Part shown: positions 12,290-20,246 of the stretch, piece by piece
Layout: each line of letters starts with the position of its first letter
Numbering within the stretch: the first letter of the stretch is position 1
IMG/VR virus record: IMGVR_UViG_3300030061_003212
Span: 1-25,514 of that record
Strand: one strand, 5' to 3'
From: a virus
Length of the DNA stretch: 25,514 nt
Position numbers and translations under genes: made by a program
Notes under the pieces: model-generated
The model's input: only the letters and a program-made list of their open reading frames with translations
Told to the model about the DNA's origin: nothing
Database searches by the model: none

Positions 12290-12703
12290 ATGAAAAAATT
12301 GATTTTAACAATGATGTTAGCAATTGCAGCGGTATTCTCTACACAAGCACAAGAAAAAGGTGATTGGTATGTAGGTACTGGTGATGTTGCAAATATCGCA
12401 TGGACAGAATGGGCAGTAAGCCCTACCGTTGGTTACGGTGTTATGGATAATCTAATGGTCGGTGTTTCGGTTGCTCAAGCTGATTCAACGGTCGATATGG
12501 ATTATGATTTTCACGCAAGATATTTTAGAAATGGATATTTTGCTTATGTAGCAACAGATGGTTTAAGCACTGATAACATTAGTTATGGTGTAGGTAAAAT
12601 GTTTACGTTGTGGAACAACAACTTGTATGTTGACCCAAAAATTGTATACAATTCAGGAGAAAAGACTACGAATCTTACTTTAGGATTCGGTCTTAAATTC
12701 TAA
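12290..12703 (+). CDS. Small outer membrane beta-barrel protein (OmpX/Lom-type size)
   Basis: The ATG at 12290 follows AGAGG and opens a classic signal peptide (MKKLILTMMLAIAAVFSTQA, cleavage before QEKGDW). A longer upstream frame would put the leader element inside the protein. The mature 117 residues contain about eight amphipathic strands: WYVGTGDV, WAVSPTVGYGV, LMVGVSVAQA, DYDFHARYF, GYFAYVAT, NISYGVGKMF, LYVDPKIVY and LTLGFGLKF. The last ends in Phe, the outer-membrane insertion signature. FSTQAQEKG resembles flavobacterial outer membrane proteins. Lambda Lom is a known phage-encoded small barrel of the OmpX type. Possible roles are surface alteration, superinfection exclusion or lysis support, none proven. 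Confidence 0.82.
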   Translation: MKKLILTMMLAIAAVFSTQAQEKGDWYVGTGDVANIAWTEWAVSPTVGYGVMDNLMVGVSVAQADSTVDMDYDFHARYFRNGYFAYVATDGLSTDNISYGVGKMFTLWNNNLYVDPKIVYNSGEKTTNLTLGFGLKF

Positions 12704-12720
12704 GAATTGTTATATGCATC

Positions 12721-12752
12721 GCGCTAATAGGTCGGCAATTTTGCCACAAAAC
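12721..12752 (+). promoter_or_regulatory. Hairpin leader element, copy 2
   Basis: GCGCTAATAGGTCGGCAAT followed by TTTGCCACAAAACAA. GGCA (12734-12737) pairs with TGCC (12742-12745). Compared with copy 1, GCGC, AGGT, GGCAAT and TGCCACAAAA are identical, with one inserted C after GGT. It lies 27 bases upstream of the two-helix membrane protein. The hairpin stem is shorter than in copy 1, but the single-stranded flanks are the better conserved part. Confidence 0.55.
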
Positions 12753-12778
12753 AAGTATTACGGAAAACGGAGATAACA

Positions 12779-13003
12779 ATGGATTCAGTAATTAAGTACG
12801 TAACAGGATTTTTTGGTGGTTTATTAACTATCATGATGGCAGTATTGCCAGTAACAATCCTTTGGACTGTTTTGACAGGCGGTTCAGTATTTGGAATGGA
12901 TGTAATCGCTAACTTATCAGCTCTTGTGACTTCACTTGGAGAAGGTGGATTTGTAGGATTGATAGTATTAGTAATTGTAATGTCATTCTTTATTAAGAAA
13001 TAA
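12779..13003 (+). CDS. 74-residue two-helix membrane protein, holin-like
   Basis: This opens after an A-rich leader with CGGAGATAACA. Two hydrophobic segments are clear: residues 9-34 (TGFFGGLLTIMMAVLPVTIL) and residues 55-72 (EGGFVGLIVLVIVMSFF). They flank a Gly/Asn-rich loop (TGGSVFGMDVIANLSALVTS). The protein is short, nearly uncharged and ends in IKK. Its size and topology are those of a small holin, but adjacency to a muramidase is lacking: the transglycosylase-like gene is 2.3 kb upstream. It shares its leader with the outer-membrane gene and ends before a strong terminator, so it is one of the two proteins of this unit. Confidence 0.65.
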   Translation: MDSVIKYVTGFFGGLLTIMMAVLPVTILWTVLTGGSVFGMDVIANLSALVTSLGEGGFVGLIVLVIVMSFFIKK

Positions 13004-13022
13004 TAAAAGTTCTAAATAATAG

Positions 13023-13056
13023 AAGGCCTGGGGTTTAACGACTCCAGGTCTTTTGT
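13023..13056 (+). terminator. Rho-independent terminator
   Basis: AAGGCCTGGGG (13023-13033) pairs with CTCCAGGTCTT (13042-13052) over 11 positions, including two G-U pairs, around loop TTTAACGA. It is followed by TTGTTTTA. It closes the barrel/holin-like unit and separates it from the late structural cluster, whose ATATTTATAT element starts 15 bases downstream. Confidence 0.88.
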
Positions 13057-13070
13057 TTTATATATATCTG

Positions 13071-13080
13071 ATATTTATAT
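13071..13080 (+). promoter_or_regulatory. ATATTTATAT element before baseplate cluster (putative late promoter)
   Basis: Exact copy of the 10-mer in the gap between a terminator and the first structural gene, which is where a promoter is required. AGGAG (13086-13090) follows, then the ATG at 13097. This is the strongest case for promoter function of this element. Confidence 0.6.
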
Positions 13081-13096
13081 ATAATAGGAGAATAAT

Positions 13097-13444
13097 ATGG
13101 AAAGCAATAAAAGTCAAGACGAAGAAATATTCAAAGGTAAGACTTTCTCTGGTCTTATGGAAGATATATACAATAACTCTGCCAAAAAAGAAGCACAGAT
13201 AAATGATTTAATTAAACAGCTTCAGCCTATGATTAAAAATATGGGTGATGCAACAATATTAGTACCTATAATAAAAGAATATTTAGAGGTTGCTGTAAAG
13301 AATGACGAGCATTTAATTAAAATGGCTGCAATTGTACAAAGAGCAAGTAGTAGAAATACAAATGATACATCAGGTGTACTACTTACAGAAGAAGAGAAAA
13401 AGCAGTTACTTGAAGCAGTAGAAGATGTTGAGGATAACAGATAA
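13097..13444 (+). CDS. 115-residue protein at head of late cluster
   Basis: A Shine-Dalgarno sequence (AGGAG) and the late element precede the ATG. The product is acidic and helical: KTFSGLMEDIYNNSAKKEAQ, then a coiled-coil-like helix (INDLIKQLQPMIKNMGDATI), a second helix (VPIIKEYLEVAVKNDEHLIK) and an acidic tail (TEEEKKQLLEAVEDVED). No membrane segment. Proteins of this size and helical layout are common just upstream of the spike gene in marine T4-like phages, but I do not know a function. The stop and next start are adjacent (TAA-ATG). Confidence 0.65.
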   Translation: MESNKSQDEEIFKGKTFSGLMEDIYNNSAKKEAQINDLIKQLQPMIKNMGDATILVPIIKEYLEVAVKNDEHLIKMAAIVQRASSRNTNDTSGVLLTEEEKKQLLEAVEDVEDNR

Positions 13445-14473
13445 ATGAGAAATAGAGTACAAAAAACCAAGCTTGGTGATTCTCATCAAATGCAACAAAC
13501 CACCAACATTATGTGTGGTGAAGTTGTAGAAGTTATAACAAACTCAGACCATCCTTCTTATACAACAGATGTGTCTATAGGCTCTATGAGAGTTAAGCCA
13601 TTGGGAGGTGGTCATAAGTTTAGTTCAGGTCCTGATAATGGAGCGATATGGGTTAGACCTCTTTCTCGAAATTATATGTGTTTACCTTTATTAGGCGAAA
13701 TAGTTGTGTGTATTAAAGCTTCTAGTTTAGGAGCTCAAACAAATCCATTAAATTCCACATTTTATTGGCTTGACACTATAGCACTATATGGAGAGAAAAA
13801 TGAAAATACTCTACCCAATGCTAGTTATCATTCAAACAAAGGTATAAATGATGTACCAGGTGATACATTCGAAGAAAAACAAACAAATCAAATACATCCA
13901 TTTGAAGGAGACTTAATACTTCAAGGCCGGTTTGATTGTGGTGTAAGATTTGGTTCTACTCAAATAGGACAAAAAACAAAAGATACTTGGTCAATAGGTG
14001 GAGGTGCAAGTGGTGACCCAATGACAATTATAACAAACGGATTTGCTGGTGATGAGAAAATAGAAGATATAAATTCCGACTTATCTAGTATTATGATGAC
14101 AAGTACTCAGAAAATAGATATATCATTAGCAAATAAAGAAGCACCTGCAACTGTTACTGTACCTACAGGTCCAGTCTTACCTCATTTACCACCATTAAAT
14201 ATGTTTATGGATAAGCCTCAAATAATAATAAGCTCTGACCGTCTTATATTTAATGCAAAGAATGATAGTGTATTTATAGCTGCAAAAAACAATATAAGTC
14301 TTTCTACCAAAAAGTGGAAGTTAGATGTTACAGCTCTTGCAGATATATTATTGGAGACACTTAATCAATTAACTATGGAGGTGCATCCAACACCTTGTGG
14401 TCCAACAGGCCCTCCTATAAATGCAACGATATATACTATGTTAAAAACTCAACTCGAGGCAATGAAGCAATAA
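13445..14473 (+). CDS. 5: gp5-like baseplate central spike/hub protein
   Basis: 342 residues. The N-terminal 120 residues look like the OB-fold of T4 gp5 (CGEVVEVITNSDHPSYTTDV, then NGAIWVRPLSRNY and CLPLLGEIVVCI). The middle has the conserved FEGDLILQGRFDCGVRFGST and a GDPMTIITNG segment typical of gp5-type hub proteins in marine T4-like phages. The C-terminal part has beta repeats (QIIISSDRLIFNAKNDSVFI, then NNISLSTKKWKLDV) of the spike type. The lysozyme domain found inside T4 gp5 is absent, so wall piercing must rely on another protein. It sits at the tip of the tail tube and contacts the envelope first. Confidence 0.8.
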   Translation: MRNRVQKTKLGDSHQMQQTTNIMCGEVVEVITNSDHPSYTTDVSIGSMRVKPLGGGHKFSSGPDNGAIWVRPLSRNYMCLPLLGEIVVCIKASSLGAQTNPLNSTFYWLDTIALYGEKNENTLPNASYHSNKGINDVPGDTFEEKQTNQIHPFEGDLILQGRFDCGVRFGSTQIGQKTKDTWSIGGGASGDPMTIITNGFAGDEKIEDINSDLSSIMMTSTQKIDISLANKEAPATVTVPTGPVLPHLPPLNMFMDKPQIIISSDRLIFNAKNDSVFIAAKNNISLSTKKWKLDVTALADILLETLNQLTMEVHPTPCGPTGPPINATIYTMLKTQLEAMKQ

Positions 14474-14475
14474 TT

Positions 14476-15000
14476 ATGCCTTTTTTAGTACAGCCATTTG
14501 TAATGAAACTTCAAGAAAAGCTAGACCCTAATTCGTCTACTTGGTCTGAAGGTGCGGAAGGTGATACGATGAAGCCTATCCCTGTACCAGGACAGCTACA
14601 AAAACCTCCACCTCCAGGACCTCCTTTAGTATGGGCAAAAGCTTGGGCTGACGCAACTGAAGTTGGATGCGCTGGTTTAATACCTCCTAATACAATGTTA
14701 AAAGCTGGTTGGGCTGCTCAATATGCTGTATTACTTGGAGCGAAATCTTCTGAACCTAAATATTCAACTTTGAAAAATAGTTTTGTTGCTCAAGCTGCAG
14801 CAATACTTCCAGGATTTTTACCTACAGGTACTGCAACACCACCTCCAGGTCAACCTCCTTTTGAAAGTATAGAAGGGTACGGTAATAATGCAACAACAAA
14901 CCTTCCCTGGATGAACGCTGCAGGTGTTATGTTAAATGATTGGTATATGAAAGCAATAATAATATATACTTCAGGACCCACGCCTATGACATGGCTTTAG
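14476..15000 (+). CDS. 174-residue proline-rich putative baseplate protein
   Basis: The ATG at 14476 follows the gp5-like stop by two bases. An ATG inside gp5 would force a long overlap and is rejected. The protein begins MPFLVQPFVMKLQEKLDPNS. It has a proline tract (LQKPPPPGPPLVWAKAWADA), then a helix-rich middle (MLKAGWAAQYAVLLGAK), another Pro/Gly tract (ATPPPGQPPF) and ends PTPMTWL. No signal or membrane helix is seen. Its place between spike and wedge genes suggests a structural or baseplate-assembly role. The family is not recognised. Confidence 0.65.
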   Translation: MPFLVQPFVMKLQEKLDPNSSTWSEGAEGDTMKPIPVPGQLQKPPPPGPPLVWAKAWADATEVGCAGLIPPNTMLKAGWAAQYAVLLGAKSSEPKYSTLKNSFVAQAAAILPGFLPTGTATPPPGQPPFESIEGYGNNATTNLPWMNAAGVMLNDWYMKAIIIYTSGPTPMTWL

Positions 15001-15014
15001 TTCTCATTATTGTT

Positions 15015-15024
15015 ATATTTATAT
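15015..15024 (+). promoter_or_regulatory. ATATTTATAT element (putative late promoter)
   Basis: Exact copy of the 10-mer in a 48-base gap, one of the few in the late cluster, followed by TAGGAG and the ATG at 15049. It lies 15 bases after the upstream stop. The gap has no terminator, so the element probably reinforces expression of the wedge genes. Confidence 0.5.
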
Positions 15025-15048
15025 AATATAAAGTATAGGAGCATAAAA

Positions 15049-15432
15049 ATGACAAAAAAAGATTTGGTAAAAATTATCAGAGAGGTTGTAAAGCGTGAAG
15101 TAAAAGCTGCTGTAACAAATGAAATTAACGAAGTGTTAACTTCAATGGAGCAGAGTAAAAAACGCGAGCCTATATCTGAAAAGACTTATGCAAAAAATAA
15201 GTCAATAAATAGTATATTAACCGAAATGCAAGCCGACTCTTCTAAAGGAGAATTTGAAGAGTGGCCATCTATGGACGCAGGTACTATAAGAAATAGATTT
15301 GCAGCAATGCAAGGTACTGCACCAATGACTGATGTGAATAATCGACCTGTTGACACAAGTAAGTTAGACCCATCGTTAACTAAAGCATTAAACAGAGACT
15401 ATTCTGAATTGGTAAAAAGATTTAAGAAATAA
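15049..15432 (+). CDS. 127-residue late protein with N-terminal amphipathic helix
   Basis: ATG 15049 is chosen because TAGGAG lies 8 bases upstream. An ATG at 15010 would bury that site and the promoter element. The N-terminus is a basic amphipathic coiled coil (TKKDLVKIIREVVKREVKAA and a following helix with NEVLTSMEQSKKRE). The C-terminal half contains FEEWPSMDAGTIRNRFAAMQ and LTKALNRDYSELVKRFKK. Similar short proteins beginning KKDLVxxIREVVKREV occur upstream of gp25 in marine T4-like phages, as I recall, with unknown function. The stop overlaps the gp25-like start (TAATG). Confidence 0.7.
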   Translation: MTKKDLVKIIREVVKREVKAAVTNEINEVLTSMEQSKKREPISEKTYAKNKSINSILTEMQADSSKGEFEEWPSMDAGTIRNRFAAMQGTAPMTDVNNRPVDTSKLDPSLTKALNRDYSELVKRFKK

Positions 15433-15974
15433 TGAGAAAAAGAGAAGAGTTTAGATATAACCCTATAGATTTTGAAAAAGATAGAGCCATTGGTTTGACT
15501 CTACCTCTTACAAATGATTCTAGCGCTGTAACAAAATTTGATGTGTCGTATGGAACATCAACTGATACTGGTTCGGCTGACTTAAATTTATCTAACATTG
15601 AAAATCTTCACGGTTCTGCAAAATCTTCAACACAAGGAGATTTTACACTTTCATATACAACAATAGAACAAGCTAAAACTAATTTAAGAAATCTAGTGTT
15701 AACAAACAGAGGTGAAAGAGTAATGCATCCAGAATTTGGTTGTGATATATGGGCTTCTCTTTTTGAAAATATAACACCTAAGCTAATAAATGACTTGCGA
15801 GATAGAATATTAAAACAAGTATCTATATGGCTTTCATATATAAACATATTAAATGTTGGTATTGAAAAAACACCTGGATTTGAAAACAGAGTAAATATAT
15901 CTATCACTTTCGCCTTATATAACGACAGTATGAATAAGGAAACAATTACGATAGCAAATGTGGGGACTTTATAA
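15432..15974 (+). CDS. 25: gp25-like baseplate wedge protein
   Basis: The C-terminal 110 residues match the GPW/gp25 family: TTIEQAKTNLRNLVLTNRGE, then RVMHPEFGCDIWASLFENIT with the conserved NRGER (92-96) and PEFG (100-103). The protein forms part of the wedge and the sheath-initiating platform of the contractile tail. Here it has 180 residues against about 132 in T4. Between GLTLPLT (21-27) and the FTLSYTTIEQ strand lies an insert of roughly 40 Ser/Thr/Asn-rich residues (about 28-70). The gene is coupled at both ends by TAATG overlaps, next to gp6 as in many contractile systems. Confidence 0.87.
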   Translation: MRKREEFRYNPIDFEKDRAIGLTLPLTNDSSAVTKFDVSYGTSTDTGSADLNLSNIENLHGSAKSSTQGDFTLSYTTIEQAKTNLRNLVLTNRGERVMHPEFGCDIWASLFENITPKLINDLRDRILKQVSIWLSYINILNVGIEKTPGFENRVNISITFALYNDSMNKETITIANVGTL

Positions 15975-17896
15975 TGGCAAATCAATGTAATCTGGATAAA
16001 AAACAAACAAGGGATATAAAATATCTAAATAAAGATTTTTCTAATTTTAGAAATGATTTAGTAAACTACGCTAAAAATTATTTCCCTGACATATACAATG
16101 ACTTTAATGAGTCATCACCAGGTATGATGTTTATAGAAATGTCAGCTTATGTTGGAGATGTTTTATCGTATTATGTAGATGCGCAACTTAAGGAAAGCTT
16201 GTTGGTTCATGCAGAAGAAAGAACTAATATTATAGATATTGCAAGAGCTTTAGGATATACAACAAAACCAGTTGTACCAGCTATTGTTAACATGTCAATG
16301 TATCAGGTAGTTCCAGTGGATGCAGCAACGATGCAGCCTGATTTTAGATATGCAATGGAAGTATTATCTGGAATAGAAGTAAAGACAAAAACAAACGAAA
16401 TTTTTATGACCCAAGAAGCTGTTGACTTCAAACAAGACACGCCTCAAAGTCCTAGAGAGGTTACCGTATATAAAGTAGATGGTTCAGGAGACCCTGAATA
16501 CTATTTATTAAAAAAAGAAGTACCAGCAATAGCAGGTGAGGTAAAAACAGAAACATTTACATTTGACGACCCGAGAAAATTTGATAAAATTCAATTAGAC
16601 TCTACAAAAGTAATAGGCATATTGGATATAAAAGACGATGCAGGCAATAAATGGTATGAAGTACCTTATCTTGCTCAGGACAATATATTTGAAGACGTAG
16701 TTAACAACTGGGCAGCAGACCCTGAAATGTCTGCGTATAATTACGATGCCCCATATATATTAAAGCTTAGAAGAACAGCAAGAAGATTTACTACTCACGT
16801 AAAAGCAGATAATTATACACAAATATGGTTTGGAGCAGGTATATCTACACAGCCTGATGAGGTTATAGTACCTAACCCTGAAAATATAGGTATGGCATTA
16901 CCTTATGGTAATACATCTGCAAATTATATGAATGGTACAACTTATGTTGATATAGCTTTTGACCCTACAAATACAATGTTTACAAGAGCGTATGGTCAAG
17001 CACCTATGGATTGTACATTGACAGTAAGATATTTGGAAGGTGGAGGTTTGGCATCTAATGTTGCAGCTAGAAAAATAAATGAAATAGTTAAAGATGGAGA
17101 TTATTATTGGTTAGATACAGATGAGTTAGACGCAGGTAAAGTTACCATTGTTAAAAACTCATTAGCATGTATAAATCTAGAACCTGCAGTTGGTGGCCGT
17201 TCGGAAGAGACCACAGATGATATAAGACAAAATGCACTTGCACATTATTCATCTCAAAACAGAGCAGTTACAAGAGAAGATTATATTGCTAGAGTATATG
17301 CAATGCCACCAAAATATGGTTCTGTTTCAAAAGCATATCTAGATAAAGATGAACAATACTGGATGCAGACTGTAGGTACACATGAAATAAAAAATCCTTT
17401 AGCAATAAATTTATATACATTGGCATACGATAAAGATAAAAGATGTGTACCAATGACAGAACTTGCAAAACAAAATCTTCAGACTTATCTATCTCAGTAT
17501 AGAATGTTGACTGATGCTATAAATATAAAAACTGCTCATGTTATCAATATAGGTGTAGATTTTTCTATACTTCCAAGACCAGGTTATCAAAACAAGGAGG
17601 TGCTTCTACATTGTATAGAAAAACTTAAATGTATTTTTGACCCAGATAACTGGTCAATAAACGAACCTATAATGCTACCTAAAATAGCTACAGAATTAGA
17701 CAAAATTGAAGGTGTACAAACAGTAAAGAATTTAAGAATTTACAACCTTTATGATACTAACAATGGATATAGCGGAAACATATATGATATAAAAGGTGCT
17801 ACAAGAGATGCAATAATATATCCTTCAATGGACCCATCTATATTTGAGGTTGCATATCCTGATAATGATATTAAAGGTAGAATAGTGGGATACTAA
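15974..17896 (+). CDS. 6: gp6-like baseplate wedge protein (baseplate J family)
   Basis: 640 residues, close to the 660 of T4 gp6. The N-terminal part includes FIEMSAYVGDVLSYYVDAQL, characteristic of the gp6/baseplate-J family. The conserved central region has VGGRSEETTDDIRQNALAHY, then SSQNRAVTREDYIARVYAMP. The last part (INIGVDFSILPRPGYQNKEV, then WSINEPIMLPKIATELDKIE) matches the C-terminal gp6 domain that dimerises into the baseplate ring. It assembles with gp25 and gp53-type proteins to make the inner wedge. No truncation is seen. One base separates its stop from the next gene's ATG. Confidence 0.9.
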   Translation: MANQCNLDKKQTRDIKYLNKDFSNFRNDLVNYAKNYFPDIYNDFNESSPGMMFIEMSAYVGDVLSYYVDAQLKESLLVHAEERTNIIDIARALGYTTKPVVPAIVNMSMYQVVPVDAATMQPDFRYAMEVLSGIEVKTKTNEIFMTQEAVDFKQDTPQSPREVTVYKVDGSGDPEYYLLKKEVPAIAGEVKTETFTFDDPRKFDKIQLDSTKVIGILDIKDDAGNKWYEVPYLAQDNIFEDVVNNWAADPEMSAYNYDAPYILKLRRTARRFTTHVKADNYTQIWFGAGISTQPDEVIVPNPENIGMALPYGNTSANYMNGTTYVDIAFDPTNTMFTRAYGQAPMDCTLTVRYLEGGGLASNVAARKINEIVKDGDYYWLDTDELDAGKVTIVKNSLACINLEPAVGGRSEETTDDIRQNALAHYSSQNRAVTREDYIARVYAMPPKYGSVSKAYLDKDEQYWMQTVGTHEIKNPLAINLYTLAYDKDKRCVPMTELAKQNLQTYLSQYRMLTDAINIKTAHVINIGVDFSILPRPGYQNKEVLLHCIEKLKCIFDPDNWSINEPIMLPKIATELDKIEGVQTVKNLRIYNLYDTNNGYSGNIYDIKGATRDAIIYPSMDPSIFEVAYPDNDIKGRIVGY

Positions 17897-17897
17897 A

Positions 17898-19121
17898 ATG
17901 ATATATACATTAACAGCTTCAAGAGACGCGACAATATATGAAGGTTCAGGTGCCTCTACTGGATTAAGTACAAAATGGATGAATACAGGAGGAGATGAGA
18001 TACTTGAAAGAGGTAAAATAATTTCGTCATCACAAACAGTTAACACATATAATTCTAGAATGCTATTATATTTTCCAATTGATTGGTCAGTAATAGGTAC
18101 TGCTAGTTATTGGACAACTGCAAGCGATGCATATCTAAATTTATTCGCAACTGAAGGTGCTGCAATACCAAGAAGTCATAGTTTAAGTATACACCCTATT
18201 TCAAAAAATTGGGATGTAGGAATTGGCCGCGCAGGCAACAGACCTAAGACAACAGATGGTGTTAGCTGGGTAAATTACAAAGGTGAAGATACAACTGGAC
18301 AGGCTTGGCCAATAATAAACGCACAATTGGTAGCAGGAGAGACAATGTCCAATGGTGTTACAAATACAGGTGGTGGTTCTTGGTGGACATCATCAGTTGC
18401 TGTACATGAGTATAATTATAACACAAATCCAAATGAAAGTTTAGACATGAGAGTAAATGTTAAGAATATACTATCAGATTGGAGTCAGTCAACAGCTATT
18501 GGTTCGAGTGGTTATCCAATAACAAACCACGGTTTTTTAATAAAGCTTTCTGGCTCTTTTGGTTATGGTAGCTCTCTTGCTAATCAGACTAGTTTTGAAC
18601 ACGATAAATACAAATATGGTATGATTAAATATTTTTCTAGAAATACACATACAATATATCCACCAAAGCTAGAAATATGTTGGGACGATAAAGTATATAA
18701 TACAGGAAGCCTTAGTGTTTTAGATATGACAGACCCTGGCAATGTATTTTTCTATATTAAAAGAAATAGAGGTGCTTATAAACGAGGAAGTAAAATAAGA
18801 TTTTATACACCAGGAAGAGCAAAATATCCAACTAAAACTTATGGAAATACTTCAGCTAATCTTGCTATAAAGCATGTAACAGAATCAGCAAATATATGCT
18901 ATTCAATTATTGATGTCAAGACAAATGAAACTATAATACCTCATGACAATACATATACTCATCTTTCTTGTCACTCAACACTTGGTAATTATTTTGAAAT
19001 ACATTCAGACAGCTTGTTTGAAGAAAGAGATTATAGAATACAATTAAGATATAGAGAAACAACTGCATCAGTTGACTACTCATATTTTGATATTAAAGAT
19101 ACGTTTAAGGTAGTGAGATAA
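17898..19121 (+). CDS. 407-residue beta-rich virion protein (DNRLRE-like)
   Basis: The N-terminal 200 residues fit a beta-sandwich of the DNRLRE type. They begin with TASRDATIYEGSGASTGLST, then SRMLLYFPIDWSVIG, and later a segment with SLSIHPISKNWDVGIGRAGN. The pattern (thread of short strands, LLYF, HPISKNWD) is typical of fibre or baseplate-surface proteins. The second half has FFYIKRNRGAYKRGSKIRFY and a final strand-rich module ending FDIKDTFKVVR. It is probably exposed on the baseplate or tail. It sits where gp7/gp8-like genes lie in T4. Identity as a T4 homologue is not supported by sequence. Confidence 0.65.
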   Translation: MIYTLTASRDATIYEGSGASTGLSTKWMNTGGDEILERGKIISSSQTVNTYNSRMLLYFPIDWSVIGTASYWTTASDAYLNLFATEGAAIPRSHSLSIHPISKNWDVGIGRAGNRPKTTDGVSWVNYKGEDTTGQAWPIINAQLVAGETMSNGVTNTGGGSWWTSSVAVHEYNYNTNPNESLDMRVNVKNILSDWSQSTAIGSSGYPITNHGFLIKLSGSFGYGSSLANQTSFEHDKYKYGMIKYFSRNTHTIYPPKLEICWDDKVYNTGSLSVLDMTDPGNVFFYIKRNRGAYKRGSKIRFYTPGRAKYPTKTYGNTSANLAIKHVTESANICYSIIDVKTNETIIPHDNTYTHLSCHSTLGNYFEIHSDSLFEERDYRIQLRYRETTASVDYSYFDIKDTFKVVR

Positions 19122-19124
19122 TAG

Positions 19125-20243
19125 ATGGCATACGGTAGTGGTAATAATAACAGAAATATGTCAAGAGCCGGTGGTGCTAAAAGTAGACGTGTAAGACGAA
19201 CTAAATATGATAAAGGTTTTGTAGGTAAAGATTATAGTATTAGAACTTCTCATGTTGGTAATGACAAATCTAAGGAAGTTGTACAAGAAATAGTCGAACC
19301 TTCAATAAAAGATTTATATCAGAATATAGAAGTACAATTTGGAAAAGAAGATGTGTTCAAACCAAACGGTGCACATCAAACGGATTTTTCTCTTGACACA
19401 GATTTGAATGAGGAGCAGATGTCAGAAGGAGGTGTTCTTATATCTCACGAGGCACTGGAAGTTGATTGGAAGTTTTTTACTATAGCTTCAGGTAGAGCAT
19501 GTATACAAAAAGAATCTGCTCAAAAGGTATTAGGTGATGACATGAAAATAACAGAGTTAGAGTCTACTGTACCTACAACATCTGATGACTTACCTACAAT
19601 TGACTTCTTAGAAATAAGAAATATTTCTGGACAGATAGTAGGCGGAAGTAGACAGAATACAAATATGCTTGAAAACGACCCTCCAATTATACCTAGACTA
19701 AAAGGCAAAGAAGGTCAATATGCAATTATGGCTAATCACGAACTTCTTGTTGTTGCAAATGCTTATAACTTTATACCATTTGGTGAAGACGAACCTAATA
19801 GAGACAATATAAAATATACTTGGAGGTTTAGTTCAGGTACTGAAAACTATGATGTTAATGTGATAGAGAAAATTGTAAGTAATACAAGAGAGCTTAAAAT
19901 AAGCAATATACAAAGAGACGCTATAGGTACATACACATTAGAAGTTAGCAATATGAACGGCCGAGTATTTTCTAAGGCGTTTGAATTATATGTAAGAAGA
20001 CCTGGTGAAATAAGAGAAGTTAAAATGACCGTAGGTGAACAAGAGATACTTACAGGTAATTATACTTGGGTCGAAAGAGAAGACAATGAACACGACGAAA
20101 GATATACACCTTTCGATAATAAATTCTCTTATGATTATGAAAACGAAGAGTTTGTAAGAATATATCATAGAAAATCTAATAATAAATGGTATTTTGATAA
20201 AGATAATAAGTCCTTTGAATGGGACTTTCCTACACCTGGATAG
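19125..20243 (+). CDS. 372-residue virion protein with Ig-like domain
   Basis: A basic, flexible N-terminus (residues 1-45, including RAGGAKSRRVRRTKYDKGFV) precedes an acidic middle. Residues 187-292 form an immunoglobulin-like domain: EGQYAIMANHELLVVANAY, then IKYTWRF with the core Trp, and a classic end strand pair, GTYTLEVSNMNGRVFSKAFE. No Cys pair is present, as is usual in phage Ig domains. The C-terminus is acidic and Trp-rich. Ig domains on virions often mediate weak contact with cell-surface sugars. Its place between two large surface proteins suggests a baseplate or tail-decoration role. Confidence 0.7.
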   Translation: MAYGSGNNNRNMSRAGGAKSRRVRRTKYDKGFVGKDYSIRTSHVGNDKSKEVVQEIVEPSIKDLYQNIEVQFGKEDVFKPNGAHQTDFSLDTDLNEEQMSEGGVLISHEALEVDWKFFTIASGRACIQKESAQKVLGDDMKITELESTVPTTSDDLPTIDFLEIRNISGQIVGGSRQNTNMLENDPPIIPRLKGKEGQYAIMANHELLVVANAYNFIPFGEDEPNRDNIKYTWRFSSGTENYDVNVIEKIVSNTRELKISNIQRDAIGTYTLEVSNMNGRVFSKAFELYVRRPGEIREVKMTVGEQEILTGNYTWVEREDNEHDERYTPFDNKFSYDYENEEFVRIYHRKSNNKWYFDKDNKSFEWDFPTPG

Positions 20244-20246
20244 AAT

